Below are positions 22,301 to 32,344 of a DNA stretch of 64,000 bases, one piece after another; position 1 is the stretch's first letter; each line of letters begins with the position of its first letter. A program made the translations under genes and the position numbers. Below the pieces are notes generated by a model. It did not search any database. It worked only from the letters and a program-made list of their open reading frames with translations, and had not been told where the DNA came from. The DNA comes from Buddleja alternifolia (taxonomy: Eukaryota; Streptophyta; Magnoliopsida; Lamiales; Scrophulariaceae): NCBI GenBank assembly GCA_019426215.1, contig CM033393.1, positions 1,059,001 to 1,123,000 on the forward strand, given 5' to 3'.

Positions 22301-25300
22301 ATTACGATGGTTGCGCCCCGTCGATTTGGAGACGGCCATGGAATTAGCCCGCGACATCTAAGATGATCTCACTATTTCAACGGGTGGGAGACAGTTTCGC
22401 TCCTTCTCGTCTACACCCACACGCTCGGTTAATTTTAGCAAGCCAACCACGACAAGTGCAGCCAGCTCTTTCTCGACACTTCCTAACAATAAAAAAATTG
22501 TTAACACTTAATTCACAAATAACAAACACAAACTCAAGAACGAATTCTTGCCCAAGCTTAAAGCCGAATTTCTTAAGTATTTCTTCATAATCCAAGAGAA
22601 CTAATACAATGTATATATACTTGTTAGAAGCCACAACCCACTCACAAACACTCAGCACTCCCAAACCACTACTAAGCACTCATAACCCACTATTAAACAC
22701 TCACAACCCACTAATAAGCACTGACAAACACTCAGCACTCACAAACCACTTATTAAGCACTCACAACCCACTATTGAGCACTCACAAACCATTACACCAC
22801 AAATGACTAATGAAGTAATAAATGACTAATTAATTACACCAAATCAGCTAGTGAATTTCTTCTTGCGCCTGGAGTAGACTCGAATCGAAGCTACATCATT
22901 TTGCTTCGTAACAATGCCTTCCCCTTCAAATTCAGCCTTGTCCGCAAGGCTGATTTTCGGAAACTGTTGTACCAATTCATCGGTATCCATCCAAGTAGCA
23001 TCATCTCGTGATTGGCCTACCCACTTGACCAAGGCTTGATGAATGTGATTTGGTCCTTGCTGCACAGTGCGCCATTCTAGTACCTCTTCAGGTTCAAATA
23101 CATTAGTGCCCGAGATTTCCAAACTAGGCGGTAACTCCCCTTCGATTGGATGATTCCCCACCACACGTTTTAACTGGGAAACATGAAAAACCGGGTGTAT
23201 GCGACTATTATCCGGTAGCTTTAGTCGATACGCGGTGGCCCCAATACGTGCTAAGATCTCGAATGGGCCATAAAATTTCGCAACCAACTTATTGTGACCA
23301 ATTCGTGCCATTGATGTTTGTCGATGTGGTCTAACTTTCAAGAAAACACAGTCGCCCACCTTAAACTCAACCGCCCGTCGTCGTTTATTAGCATAGTGTG
23401 CCATCTTCTGTTGTGCTCGTAATAAATTATATTTTAATTGCCGCAATACCTCATCTCGGCCTCCCAAAACTGCTGCGACAGCAGCCACCTTGCACTCACC
23501 AGGTAAGAATCGAAGAAGAGCCGGTGGTGCACGTCCATAAACTATTTCGAATGGAGTCATTTTTGTCGAGTTCTGAAAAGCAGAGTTATACGAAAATTCG
23601 GCCCACGGTAACCATCCAACCCATTTTCGGGGCTGTTCCGAAGAGAAACACCGCAAGTATGTCTCTAAAACTCGGTTAAGTACTTCCGTTTGCCCATCCG
23701 TTTCGGGATGATATGCCGAGCTAAATTTCAGTTTTGTCCCTTGTAATGTAAACAACTCCCGCCAAAATGAGCTAATGAACACCGGGTCATGATCACTAAC
23801 AATAGAACGAGGCACCCCATGTAAACGAACAATCTCGCGAACGAAGATTTCAGCCACCGTTCTAGCCGTGATTGGACTTTTAAGGGCAATGAAGTGACCA
23901 TATTTCGAAAGACGATCGACCACCACCATAACACACGTAAAACCCTGCGATTTAGGCAAACAAGTTATAAAATCCATAGAAATGTCTTCCCAAATTACCT
24001 CAGGTATCGGTAATGGTTGTAATAATCCCGCCGGCGACGTTGCCTCATACTTTGATTTTTGGCAGACAATACAATTGGCCACATAATCTTGCACTTGTTT
24101 GAACATGCCTCTCCAATATACACTTGAGGCCAACCTACGGTACGTGCGAAAGGCCCCGGCATGTCCTCCCGTAGGTGTATCATGAAACTCATATAATAAC
24201 TTTGGAATCCAACTTGATTTTTCCGCCAAAACCAACCTGCCTTTGAAGTACAATCGCCCTTGTTCCAGATGGAAACCCGGTTTACTAGTCACGTCCCCCA
24301 ACCTTCAAGCACGCGATACGTGCCTGCAGGATGTTGCCAGGGGGAGTTGAACCCCTGACCTTTGGTATAAGGGGCAACTTATGCCACCTTATACCACCAA
24401 TTGAGCTGCTGCGGGTCGCTGCACTGGCCCACCCCTAACAAGGCCTTTGGTATAAGGGGCAACTTATGCCACCTTATACACCAATTGAGCTGCAGCCCAA
24501 TTGGTGGTATAAGGTGGCATAAGTTGCCCCTTATACCAAAGGTCAGGGGTTCAACTCCCCCTGGCAACATCCTACAGGCACGTATCGCGTGCTTGAAGGT
24601 TGGGGTGCGTGGCTTGCAGGCCTTGTTAGGGGTGGGTCGAGTGCAGCGACCCGCAGCGACCTGGGCCCCATGGGTGGGCTCCCCAGGCTTGGCGGGCTTG
24701 GTAGGCTTGGTAGGGGGCCCACTTCCTAACAATAAAAAGTGCAGGGTGGGTCGAGTGCAGCGACCTGCAGCGACCTGGGCCCCATGGGTGGGCTCCCCAG
24801 GCTTGGCGGGCTTGGTGGGCTTGGTAGGGGGCCCACTTCCTAACAATAAAAAGTGCACTTTTTATTGTTAGGAAGTGGGCCCCCTACCAAGCCCACCAAG
24901 CCCGCCAAGCCTGGGGAGCCCACCCATGGGGCCCAGGTCGCTGCGGGTCGCTGCAGGTCGCTGCACTCGACCCACCCCTAACAAGGCCTGCAGGCCACGC
25001 ACCCCAACCTTCAAGCACGCGATACGTGCCTGCAGGATGTTGCCAGGGGGAGTTGAACCCCTGACCTTTGGTATAAGGGGCAACTTACAATTGGTGGTAT
25101 AAGGTGGCATAAGTTGCCCCTTATACCAAAGGTCAGGGGTTCAACTCCCCCTGGCAACATCCTGCAGGTACGTATCACGTGCTTGAAGGTTGGGGGACGT
25201 GACTAGTAAACCGGGTTTCCATCTGGAACAAGGGCGATTGTACTTCAAAGGCAGGTTGGTTTTGGCGAAAAAATCAAGTTGGATTCCAAAGTTATTATAT

Positions 25301-26829
25301 GAGTTTCATGATACACCTACGGGAGGACATGATACACCTACGCAATAAAAAGTGCACTTTTTATTGTTAGGAAGTGGGCCCCCTACCAAGCCCGCCAAGC
25401 CTGGGGAGCCCACCCATGGGGCCCAGGTCGCTGCGGGTCGCTGCAGGTCGCTGCACTCGACCCACCCCTAACAAGGCCTGCAGGCCACGCACCCCAACCT
25501 TCAAGCACGCGATACGTGCCTGCAGGATGTTGCCAGGGGGAGTTGGACCTATAAGGGGCAACTTATGCCCCTTATACCACCAATTGCTGCATATAAGTTA
25601 AGTTGCCCCTTATACCAAAGGTCAGGGGTTCAACTCCCCCTGGCAACATCCTGCAGGCACGTATCGCGTGCTTGAAGGTTGGGGTGCGTGGTGCAGCCCA
25701 ATTGGTGGTATAAGGTGGCATACAGGTCCAACTTGGCAACATCCTGCAGGCACGTATCGCGTGCTTGAAGGTTGGGGTGCGTGGCCTGCAGGCCTTGTTA
25801 GGGGTGGGTCTTCCTAACATTTTCACTCTACAAAAACTTTAAAAATAAATTGGTCCAATGCTAGACCATATTCATGTCCTGAAATGTGAGAACGTAATAT
25901 CACAATGAACCACGATATTAACAAAAAGTAGTATTGTCTACAATCAATGCATAGTCGTAGAAACAAGAAAAAGTACTCTTTGCACAGTCTGCAAATAGTC
26001 ACAGATGATTGGGCAACAATATCCAGCACTATTGATATCGGTGAAAGATATTGTGAAAAGCTAACTAACAAATAAAATCCTGAAGTCATACGCTATACAA
26101 AAAGTAAACAAACAAAATACATATAACAGAAACAGTTATCTCACATAATAAATTTACATTTAAAGCTTTACAGAACACCAGGGGACAACTAAAGCACCCG
26201 GCATCCAAATCAGGCTTTACAAAGAAGTAAAGGAACATAATGTACCTAATTGATCATGTAATTCACATCATTTTGGGGCACAAAGGTCTCGCATTTCCAA
26301 GCTCCTCACCTTTCTCAACTTGCTTTCTTTGAAATTGTCTTAAGAGGAGGCCAGCAATGGTAAAGCTCAATAGACCAGCAGCAACTGACTTGTCCTGTGT
26401 CAAAAATTGGACTTATTATTTCACTATGAAAAAGTAATTCAAATTCCAGAAAAACAAAGCTATATTTTTATAATATAACACAAAAAGATCAGGTCATCAG
26501 AATTTCAGAATTGCAAGATCATGAAATAGTTCACTAACTCTAAGCTTTTCTATGGTAATAAAAATGAGATTTATGCGATTCCATAAGCAATGCTCCAACT
26601 ACTTTTACATGAACTCGTAATCAAAAATGAAATATACCAGCGCGGGAAGGAGAATCAAAAAGCACGTAATTCCAAGAAGAACATATATGCAGAACATGAG
26701 AAGCCATGCACCACTTCTCCGAACAATGATATGGTGAACATCGATGGCTTCAGGCGGGCCCTTATTCACATCATGTACGTATGTGTATCTTCCTTTCTTG
26801 ATGATCGATGGCTCCATTTCAGACTCCAT
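19310..26829 (-). CDS. PIGH: PIG-H subunit of GPI N-acetylglucosaminyltransferase
   Basis: Minus-strand coding exons are 26638-26829, 26310-26394, 20337-20391, 19498-19636 and 19310-19408. They total 570 bp and encode 189 residues, close to the family's usual length of about 190. PIG-H partners PIG-A in the ER complex that makes GlcNAc-PI, the first step of GPI anchor synthesis. Two membrane segments lie at about 41-64 and 67-82. The soluble PIG-H domain follows: ESVIILPAFGVQLETIY, then SGSTVRRFVPIGKIL, VLNECVTPV, and LYPPVTMLVPIWKALC near the end. All four intron phases match (0,1,2,0). A 5'UTR intron (26908-27299) separates the ATG exon from a noncoding first exon starting at 27300. The second coding intron (20392-26309) is 5.9 kb and contains a 5.3-kb palindromic insertion. 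Coding text looks intact. Confidence 0.9.
19850..20205. repeat. MITE with internal tandem duplication, in PIG-H intron 3
   Basis: The left end TTTGGATTGACGGATTTAG and the right end AATTCATCAATCCAAACAC are imperfect inverted repeats. Inside, a unit of about 130 bp (from GGATTTAAAATCCATTGTA to AATTGATTTAATA) occurs twice, at about 19946-20069 and 20080-20199. A relative lies in the RTE1-like intron near 30360-30590 and 38630-38850. Confidence 0.6.
20558..21001. repeat. palindrome of two inverted repeat units
   Basis: Arms 20558-20770 and 20776-21000 are near-perfect reverse complements around a spacer near ACCAATTGGGCTGAGG. Read outward from the centre, each arm runs GGTGGCATAAGTTGCC, GGTCAGGGGTTCAACTCCCC, CACGTATCGCGTGCTTGAAG, GGGTGGGTCGAGTGCAGCG, and ends ACTTCCTAACA. 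Confidence 0.9.
21003..21203 (-). repeat. repeat unit, minus orientation, truncated at B-box side
   Basis: The unit runs from GTGGGCCCCCTACC to GACCTTTG and then joins directly to Gypsy pol text (ATTGTTACGAAGC). It contains an extra GTCGCTGCGG/GTCGCTGCAG expansion. Confidence 0.85.
21204..21657 (+). mobile_element. Gypsy pol 3' tip plus LTR, plus orientation
   Basis: 21204-21273 encodes the last residues of the same polyprotein that is complete at 22844-24301 on the other strand, ending in Lys/Arg-rich text and TGA. The LTR follows, with tandem GTGGGTTGTGAGTGCTTAAT-type repeats at about 21320-21490, and ends near GTGTTAACA at about 21617. The text TTGGTCCGACCTGCC after it may be the primer-binding site. 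Confidence 0.7.
21658..22480 (+). pseudogene. Ty3/Gypsy gag, broken
   Basis: The frame starting MTNTRSSSDQRMDKLEG matches plant Gypsy gag. It has a coiled N-terminus, then PPPSILLPTFEGSDPLGWL and ALHWFTWIR, EFSQAFMVKF and DYVNLFVQLANQVPG. An in-frame TAA occurs at 22360-22362 (after MELARDI). The same frame stays gag-like beyond it (DDLTISTGGRQF) until about 22480, where the sequence changes to the repeat-unit end CACTTCCTAACAATAAAA. The zinc knuckle, protease, RT and RNase H are missing. Confidence 0.85.
22490..22843 (-). repeat. Gypsy LTR, minus orientation
   Basis: This is the inverted counterpart of 21274-21617; the CACAACCCACTATTAAGCAC-type tandem repeats are the complement of those there. 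The two LTRs face each other head to head around the gag remnant. Confidence 0.8.
22844..24301 (-). pseudogene. Ty3/Gypsy integrase with C-terminal chromodomain, 5'-truncated pol
   Basis: An open frame of 485 codons. An HHCC zinc-binding motif begins at His40 and His47 and continues with CIVCQ. The integrase core has a first Asp in MDFITCLP, a second in VSDHDPVF and the Glu in DGQTEVLNR. A GPF/EILA-type C-terminal domain and IHPVFHVSQLK follow. The tail (EPEEVLEWR then ALVKWVG) looks like a chromodomain, placing it among chromoviruses. Protease, RT and RNase H are absent: the 5' side is cut at 24301, where the text switches to a repeat unit. Despite truncation the reading frame is undamaged, so the event is young. 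Confidence 0.9.
24295..25195. repeat. mirrored array of repeat units flanked by the same Gypsy junction
   Basis: The junction CTAGTCACGTCCCCCAACC at about 24286-24304 recurs as its complement at about 25187-25206, so everything between is enclosed in an inverted duplication. Inside are units of both orientations: 24300-24400 (-), 24500-24735 (+), 24745-24850 (+, partial), 24856-25090 (-) and 25092-25190 (+, partial). At about 24836-24872 two unit ends meet tail to tail across TAAAAAGTGCACTTTTTA. Confidence 0.8.
25196..25342 (+). pseudogene. duplicated integrase 5' fragment, plus orientation
   Basis: The text from GTGACTAGTAAACCGGG through GGAGGACATGATACACC is the inverted copy of about 24165-24295 of the pol frame. 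It ends with a short local duplication of CATGATACACCTACG. It is the second side of the mirrored junction. Confidence 0.85.
25343..25819. repeat. right-hand repeat units of the foldback element
   Basis: These are 25357-25560 (-), 25590-25690 (+) and 25735-25819 (+). They contain small internal deletions, for example AGTTGGACCTATAAGG at about 25540-25555. The last copy jumps from GGGGTGGGTC to the terminal TTCCTAACA. Confidence 0.8.
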
Positions 26830-27390
26830 CGTCGTCGTACAGGCTTGTGTTTGAGCTCCGGTAACCCCTCCCAGCTGCCCTGAGCTACGATTTCGTCCTG
26901 GTACAATCTGAAAATAGAGTTCGAATACGTTTAAGGCTTAAGGGCAGCCTGGATGTTGATAAGTGGAATCATGCGAGTATTGGAAGATAAAAGAAGTAAT
27001 CTATCATGTTTTAGGGTCTAATTTTTCCTACATATACAAAATCAACAATGAAAGTAGGGATTGGATTGACCAAGTCACAATGGCTTTTCGTGAAACGATT
27101 GAAATATGCTTAGTTATGCTTTGGACATCCCATAAACAAAGAAAGGAAACATTGGATCATAACATATAATCAGTAATGTATTTACTACTTCAGAAGCTTT
27201 ACTTCAAAAATCATGATTCAAAAACCTAAATTCATATAACAGTAACAACAAACCGTACTGATTTTCAAATTAAATAACAATAAATAAATAAGAACTGACC
27301 TGAATCTTGAAGCAGCAACCGCGAGCGGATGACGGAAAGAATGAGCGGCGGAGGTCGGCTGAGTGTGGAGGGGAGTGGAATAATATATAT
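26830..27390 (-). promoter_or_regulatory. PIG-H 5'UTR, 5'UTR intron and promoter
   Basis: Minus-strand text shows a noncoding exon from about 27380 to 27300 ending ATTCAG before GTCAGTTCT. An intron covers 27299-26908 and ends TATTTTCAG, and a second UTR piece leads to the ATG at 26829. Upstream TATATATAT at about 27380-27390 could serve as a TATA region. The noncoding exon and most of the intron are duplicated at about 31956-32400. Confidence 0.6.
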
Positions 27391-27737
27391 ATTCATGTTT
27401 TCTGAACTTTTCTGTTTATTTTTTTCGTTTTTCTTTATTTTCTGGGCTTCTTTTCTGATTTTTTTATTCTTTTATTGTGTATATAATTTTTCTGGTCCTC
27501 TTATCTAAAATTTTCTTTTGTTAATGGTTCTTGTGTGTGCGATTTTTTTCTTCTTATTTTCCAGAATTTTTCTTGATCTTTTTATGAAGTTTTAAGATTT
27601 TTTTTAATTTGTTTATGGCATTTTCCTGCTTGTTTGATTTTTCTAAAAAGAAAATTCATCTAGTTTTTCTTATTTTTTGTTTTTCCATGTTCTCTTCTGC
27701 TTTAAGTTTTTTTTTTTTTTTGTGTGTGTGTGTGTTT

Positions 27738-27885
27738 GTGGAAAAACATGGACCTTTGATAAAAAATCTGACGGCTAAGATTTTAAAATAAACATGGACT
27801 TTTAATAAATTCTAAAATAAATACTTTATTTAAAATCTTAACCGTTTGATTTTTAATCAGAGGTTCATGTTTTCCACAAACACAA
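27738..27885. repeat. inverted-repeat MITE, copy in unit 1
   Basis: GTGTTTGTGGAAAAACATGG and its near complement CATGTTTTCCACAAACAC enclose about 110 bp, with an internal ATGGAC...TTAAAATAAA hairpin. The unit-2 copy is at about 32958-33112, so the MITE predates the duplication. Confidence 0.65.
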
Positions 27886-27899
27886 AAAATAAAAAAATA

Positions 27900-29370
27900 T
27901 GTAAATTCTAATGTATATCTAGTGAATGTAATATTTAATGGACTAAGCCCGAATAACGTCACATCATCATAGAGATTATGTTATTGTTAATTTAACATCA
28001 TCCAGCCAGTTTGACGTTCACAATTGGAGTCATAAAAAAAATTCTAATTTATGGTGTATCCATTTGATGATAAATCGAGAGTTCAAGTACAACTCTGGAC
28101 ATCCCACGAAACCCTGTATAAAAAAGTATATCTTGTACTGTTATTTCCATTTACCACAATAATTTTTACACGAAAAACAAAATTTGATGACAATAATATC
28201 CCCAATGTAGAAATAACTCTATTTCATTGTACCAAATCCCCTCAAATATCCGAAGACTGTTTAGTCCGGAACAATATTAAGTGTTTTAGGAGGGAATAAT
28301 ATTAAGATGCGTGATCTTTGGGAAGTACTCGTGTTGCACTCTTTATAATTGAAAAACATATATTCAATTGATCAAACATTAGTTTGTCCAATGAGGTTAT
28401 CCCACGTTAGGCAAATTCTATTATAGACCGGGACTAATGGTTTCGGTCTATCCGACACCATTAGATGTAGGAATGTCCTAGCAAAAATAATCATTCCAAT
28501 TCAACAGTGTAACCGGGATTGTCCATGATAGAACCACCCCGAATGACCTCTGATAAAATTAAACGTGATTGAAGCTCCAATCACACCTTATTTTTCTATT
28601 TGTTTTATCTGAATCCATGCATGAACTGCAACTCAATATTTTAAACTAAACAAGCTTTTAGCTATCAATATACATAAACTGATTTGAAATACCTGTATTT
28701 TTGCACTCTAACCCAAACTAATTCAGAACTCTCACCTAAAAGTTCTTGAAGTTCCAATTGTAGCAAAACACTCACTATTCATCAAATACCCATGCTAACA
28801 TTTACCAACACAGTGCCTCCTTTCACTTGGCTCAACTGACAGAAACTAGGAAAAATTATAGTCAAGACACACTCAATCAATCACATGTTAAGTGCAGTTA
28901 CACTTGCCACCAAGTATATAACATGCGTATTTCACTTTGCCATATAAAGATACTTTGAATTTAGTTCAACTTGGTCTCGACTAGAATTTCCGGTGGAACA
29001 AGAAGGACATATCTCATTCTTGCTAATCCTCTATGAGCAATGCATAAACTTATAACCATCACACAAAAGGTAAATATTGCAGCCAAATTCAAAGGAAGAA
29101 CAACAACAAAAATAAAGTTGTCGTAAGTTGGCCTATAGAGTGAAAGATACTAGCTGCTCTCATTTCTGTCATCTACGCATAGTTGGAGTAACTAATTTAT
29201 TCATGACAAGGAACAATATCACCAATAGCATCTCAAAACTTCACCAATATCACCTATATTGGATCTTCACACAGCACAGTTAAACATGGAACGCTTTAAA
29301 TGTTCTCAAGTGTATTTTCTAGGTATAATACCTGAACTGTATCATCATAAAGTCAACAATATAATGAAAT
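27900..29370. other. unit-1 intergenic DNA between PIG-H and the RTE1-like gene
   Basis: AT-rich text collinear with 33120-34966 in unit 2. No ORF looks coding. The last 350 bp is the likely RTE1-like 3'UTR and flank, which is also present in the third, inverted copy at 56080-56600. Confidence 0.5.
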
Positions 29371-30973
29371 TTACACGTAGATCAACTTTCTGAAACAGTA
29401 AGTACCCAAAAGAAACCACCCAACAAGAATAAAAATGAAGATAGCCAAGTAAGTGAGGAATGTCCCTCCTCCAAAGGCTAGACAAATCCCAGATACTACA
29501 ACAAATGGTAGATAGGTACGAAGAATAGCTAATTTACTAACATACTGTCCCTTAATGAAAATAAGGATAGCCAAGTTTACCACATTCCAGTTGCCAGCCT
29601 GGAACTTCAACCTGTTCAAACAATTGGCAACAAAAGAATGGCAGTTGCAAGTTAAAATGTTGTAGGAGTGGTGTTGGTACTCTTGCGTGCTTTTATGTAA
29701 TGCATCATCCCAAGTCACAATTTCTCTTCTCCCTCCATTTTGCATCAATTCGTCATCACTGCCATGTAAAGAGGAATCCAGAAAAGTGCAGCACTGCAGG
29801 AAAGAATTTACACCATACAAATTTCATCAATCATGATAAATTGCATTGATATGCTATTTATTTTTTTAGAAAAAAAATTATTGGTGCATATCTCACCCCT
29901 ACATGTAAGAATACTGGGTGATCTCAGCCCTATATCTGAGGGTACTCGCATGTAGCAGTTGACCACCCAGGACAAGCTACTCATATAGCGATGAAGGACA
30001 AATCAAGCTACTTGGACTTGAGATCGATCGTTTAAAGCTCATTCGAGCTCAGAAACCAAGTTTGAACAACTTTTTGTGTTCGATTATTTGATTGATAAAA
30101 AATGATAAAATATGTGCAAGAAAGTCAAGTTACTCGAGCTTGACTCGATTAAAGCTCATTTGAGCTCGCTCTGAACAAACAAACCAAGCTCAGACACAAA
30201 CATACACAAACTTTGAAGCTCGATAATAATTTATACAAGTTTGCGCAAAAACTTCTTTGGCTCGACTCGATTTGTTTACAACTGTATACTCACGGACCCT
30301 CACAGGAATAACCAAGAGCCACTACTACCAGACTTATCAAGAATGTTCAAAGCTATTTTAAGTTGTGTTCAGATTGAAGGACTTAAAAGCTAAAGATTTC
30401 AAACACATAATGAGAAATCTATTTCATGTGTTTGGATGATTTTGAGTATATAAGGATTCTGAATCCTTTTTACCAACCATTTTGAGTTATTTTTCCAATC
30501 ATTATTATGGATTTCAAATCGAATTGATATTAGAGTCATTTGAAATCCTTTTAACTCAAATCCTTTTCTCAAACCCAAGTCCCTTGATACAAATGCTTAA
30601 TACTCAACCAATCAATGATACTGAAATAGTAAATAGTACCCTTATGCAAATGATATTTCAAATTCACAAAATCCACAATCAAAGTCATACTAATGAACTC
30701 TACCTGCTCTTTGCTTAGTTGAATGTACCGAGTCGGAGCGCCAAACGTAAAATTATCAACGCAAACGTAATTCGGGCCAGCAAAATCCAGGATAACTCCA
30801 TCCTCCCTGCATATCCCAATATGGCCAACACAAGGAAAAAACCATGACAGCACAGGAAGCGGCGACCACACAATGCAGCACGGAAATCGACTTCTACTCG
30901 GATCAATTTGCATCGACTCAACGTCTCTTTCTTCGATCATCAAACTGTGCTCGGATTGCACATTTGATCCCAT
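29371..30973 (-). CDS. RTE1/RTH-like membrane protein (DUF778/TMEM222 family), intact copy
   Basis: Exon 1 is 30704-30973 and exon 2 is 29371-29793, giving 230 residues with phase 0 at the intron. In Arabidopsis RTE1 is an ER/Golgi membrane protein that promotes signalling by the ethylene receptor ETR1, and RTH is its homologue. Matching blocks are [57 protein letters not shown], and [18 protein letters not shown] with its Cys/His cluster. Two hydrophobic segments follow in the C-terminal 80 residues ([31 protein letters not shown]). The length is closer to RTH than to RTE1. Whether it acts on ethylene receptors cannot be told from sequence. Intron 1 carries MITE and hAT-like fragments (about 29985-30600). 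Confidence 0.9.
29980..30600. repeat. repeat remnants in the RTE1-like intron
   Basis: About 29985-30290 holds an eroded hAT-like repeat with words such as GAGATCGATCG, AAGCTCATTCGAGCTC and GCTCGACTCGATTTGTTTAC. About 30360-30590 is a MITE related to the one in PIG-H intron 3 (GTGTTCAGATTGAAGGACTT...). Both are shared with unit 2. Confidence 0.5.
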
Positions 30974-31950
30974 TTCCTAAACTGACCAAAATGCTGATAA
31001 AATCTTAACTATTTCGCAATACTAATTAGCAAATGGTTTAATCGGAGGAAACGAGAACAACAATCATTTCAGTTGTATGAAAAATTGCTGAAGAATTTCC
31101 CCAACACTACAAACCCCAATTTTGATTGACTATTACAAATGGAATTAACTGATTTGGGGGAATCGGTAGGAGGACATACCCAAGGCTGGAAGCCAAACGC
31201 AGTGTAATGGGTTAGCGTTTATATCATTCTAGGGATGTAAATTAATCGAGGTCGAGCCGAGCTTGATGAAATTTTCAAGGTTGAGCTCAAGCTTGACGAG
31301 CTTAATTTTTAAAGCTTGATGCCTAAGTAAATGGGCCGAGCTCGAGCTTAAACTCGAGTTTCGACTAAAAATTGATTTAATTATTTTTATCTGTTTAAAT
31401 ATAAAATTAATTACTTATACATAGCTATTAATTCATAAAAATATGTTAATAATGTATATCATAATTAAAGATAATATCACATAAGTAAAATGATAATAAT
31501 TATAAAAATACCATTCAAGATGAGATAAATGGCATTTTACGTATGTTTTTTGCAATATTATTTTCAAAACACGAGGTAATTAGAAAAACTATTTATTAAA
31601 ATAGTTTTTTAGAAACATATATCTTTTTTCATATATAAGTGTTTTATGAACATATATCATGTATCAATTATATGTAATATGTATACCCAATTTATATATT
31701 ATCATATATTATTATCCCTAGTATTATTATGATTAACACCAATTTATTGGAAAATACTCAATGAAGACTTACCTACATACACTTATAATTCTTACCTACT
31801 AAATCAAGGAAATTTTGAGAACACAAAATAGATATGAAAAGTTTTATAAATTCTTGGAATATACATTTTGTTATTTAATTTGCCAAAAATACTCTAATGT
31901 TTATAAAGTCTTCAATCCAATTCTTATTCCTAATTTTATTTTATTTTTGG
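30974..31950. other. promoter of the intact RTE1-like gene and flanking repeats
   Basis: The first 240 bp upstream of the ATG is also present upstream of the broken copy. About 31225-31400 contains a GAGCTCGAGCTT/GTCGAGCC repeat. The AT-rich tail to 31950 matches 40400-41265. No gene was seen. Confidence 0.5.
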
Positions 31951-32344
31951 TACATTCGAATATGTTTAAGGCTTAAGGGCAGCCTGGATGTTGATAAGTG
32001 GAATCATGTGAGTATTGAAAGGTAAAAGAAGTAATCTCTCATGTTTTAGGGTCTAAATTTTCCTACATATACAAAATCAACAATGATTTTGTATATGCTA
32101 CATGTGTAACACGAACGTGTAACAGAAGATCCGGATTGAGTAGCAAATTTGATTGACCAAGTCACAACGGATTTTCGTCAAACGATTGAAATACTCGAAT
32201 TATGCTTTGGACATCCAATAAACAAAGAAAGGAAACATTGGATCATAGCATATAATCGGTAATGTATTTACTTCTTCAGAAGCTTTAATTCAAAAATCAT
32301 GATTCAGAAACCTAAATTCATAAAACAGTAGTAACAAACCGTGC

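Larger units (their letters stand above)
20558..25819. mobile_element. composite foldback element in PIG-H intron 2
   Basis: The outer ends are TGTTAGGAAG (20558-20567) and CTTCCTAACA (25810-25819), exact inverted repeats that begin TG and end CA. The 5-bp word TTTTC flanks both sides (20553-20557 and 25820-25824), so the block behaves as one insertion. The interior is made of about ten full or partial copies of one GC-rich repeat unit in both orientations, plus two inverted segments of a Gypsy retrotransposon. Copies are nearly identical, implying recent assembly or gene conversion. Long frames across it are translations of the repeat unit and are not genes. No transposase of its own is present. 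Confidence 0.8.
26915..31950. repeat. tandem segmental duplication, unit 1
   Basis: This unit carries the PIG-H promoter side and the intact RTE1-like gene. Its left edge (CGAATACGTTTAAGGCTTA) lies in the PIG-H 5'UTR intron and matches the left edge of unit 2 at 31951. Its right part (31210-31950) matches 40250-41265. Collinear matches include 27960-28560 with 33180-34050 and 28600-29340 with 34100-34960. Confidence 0.9.

Noticed and set aside
24379..25826. Further frames with the same repeated peptides
   Set aside because: Same repeat unit; no start context, splice logic or protein family.
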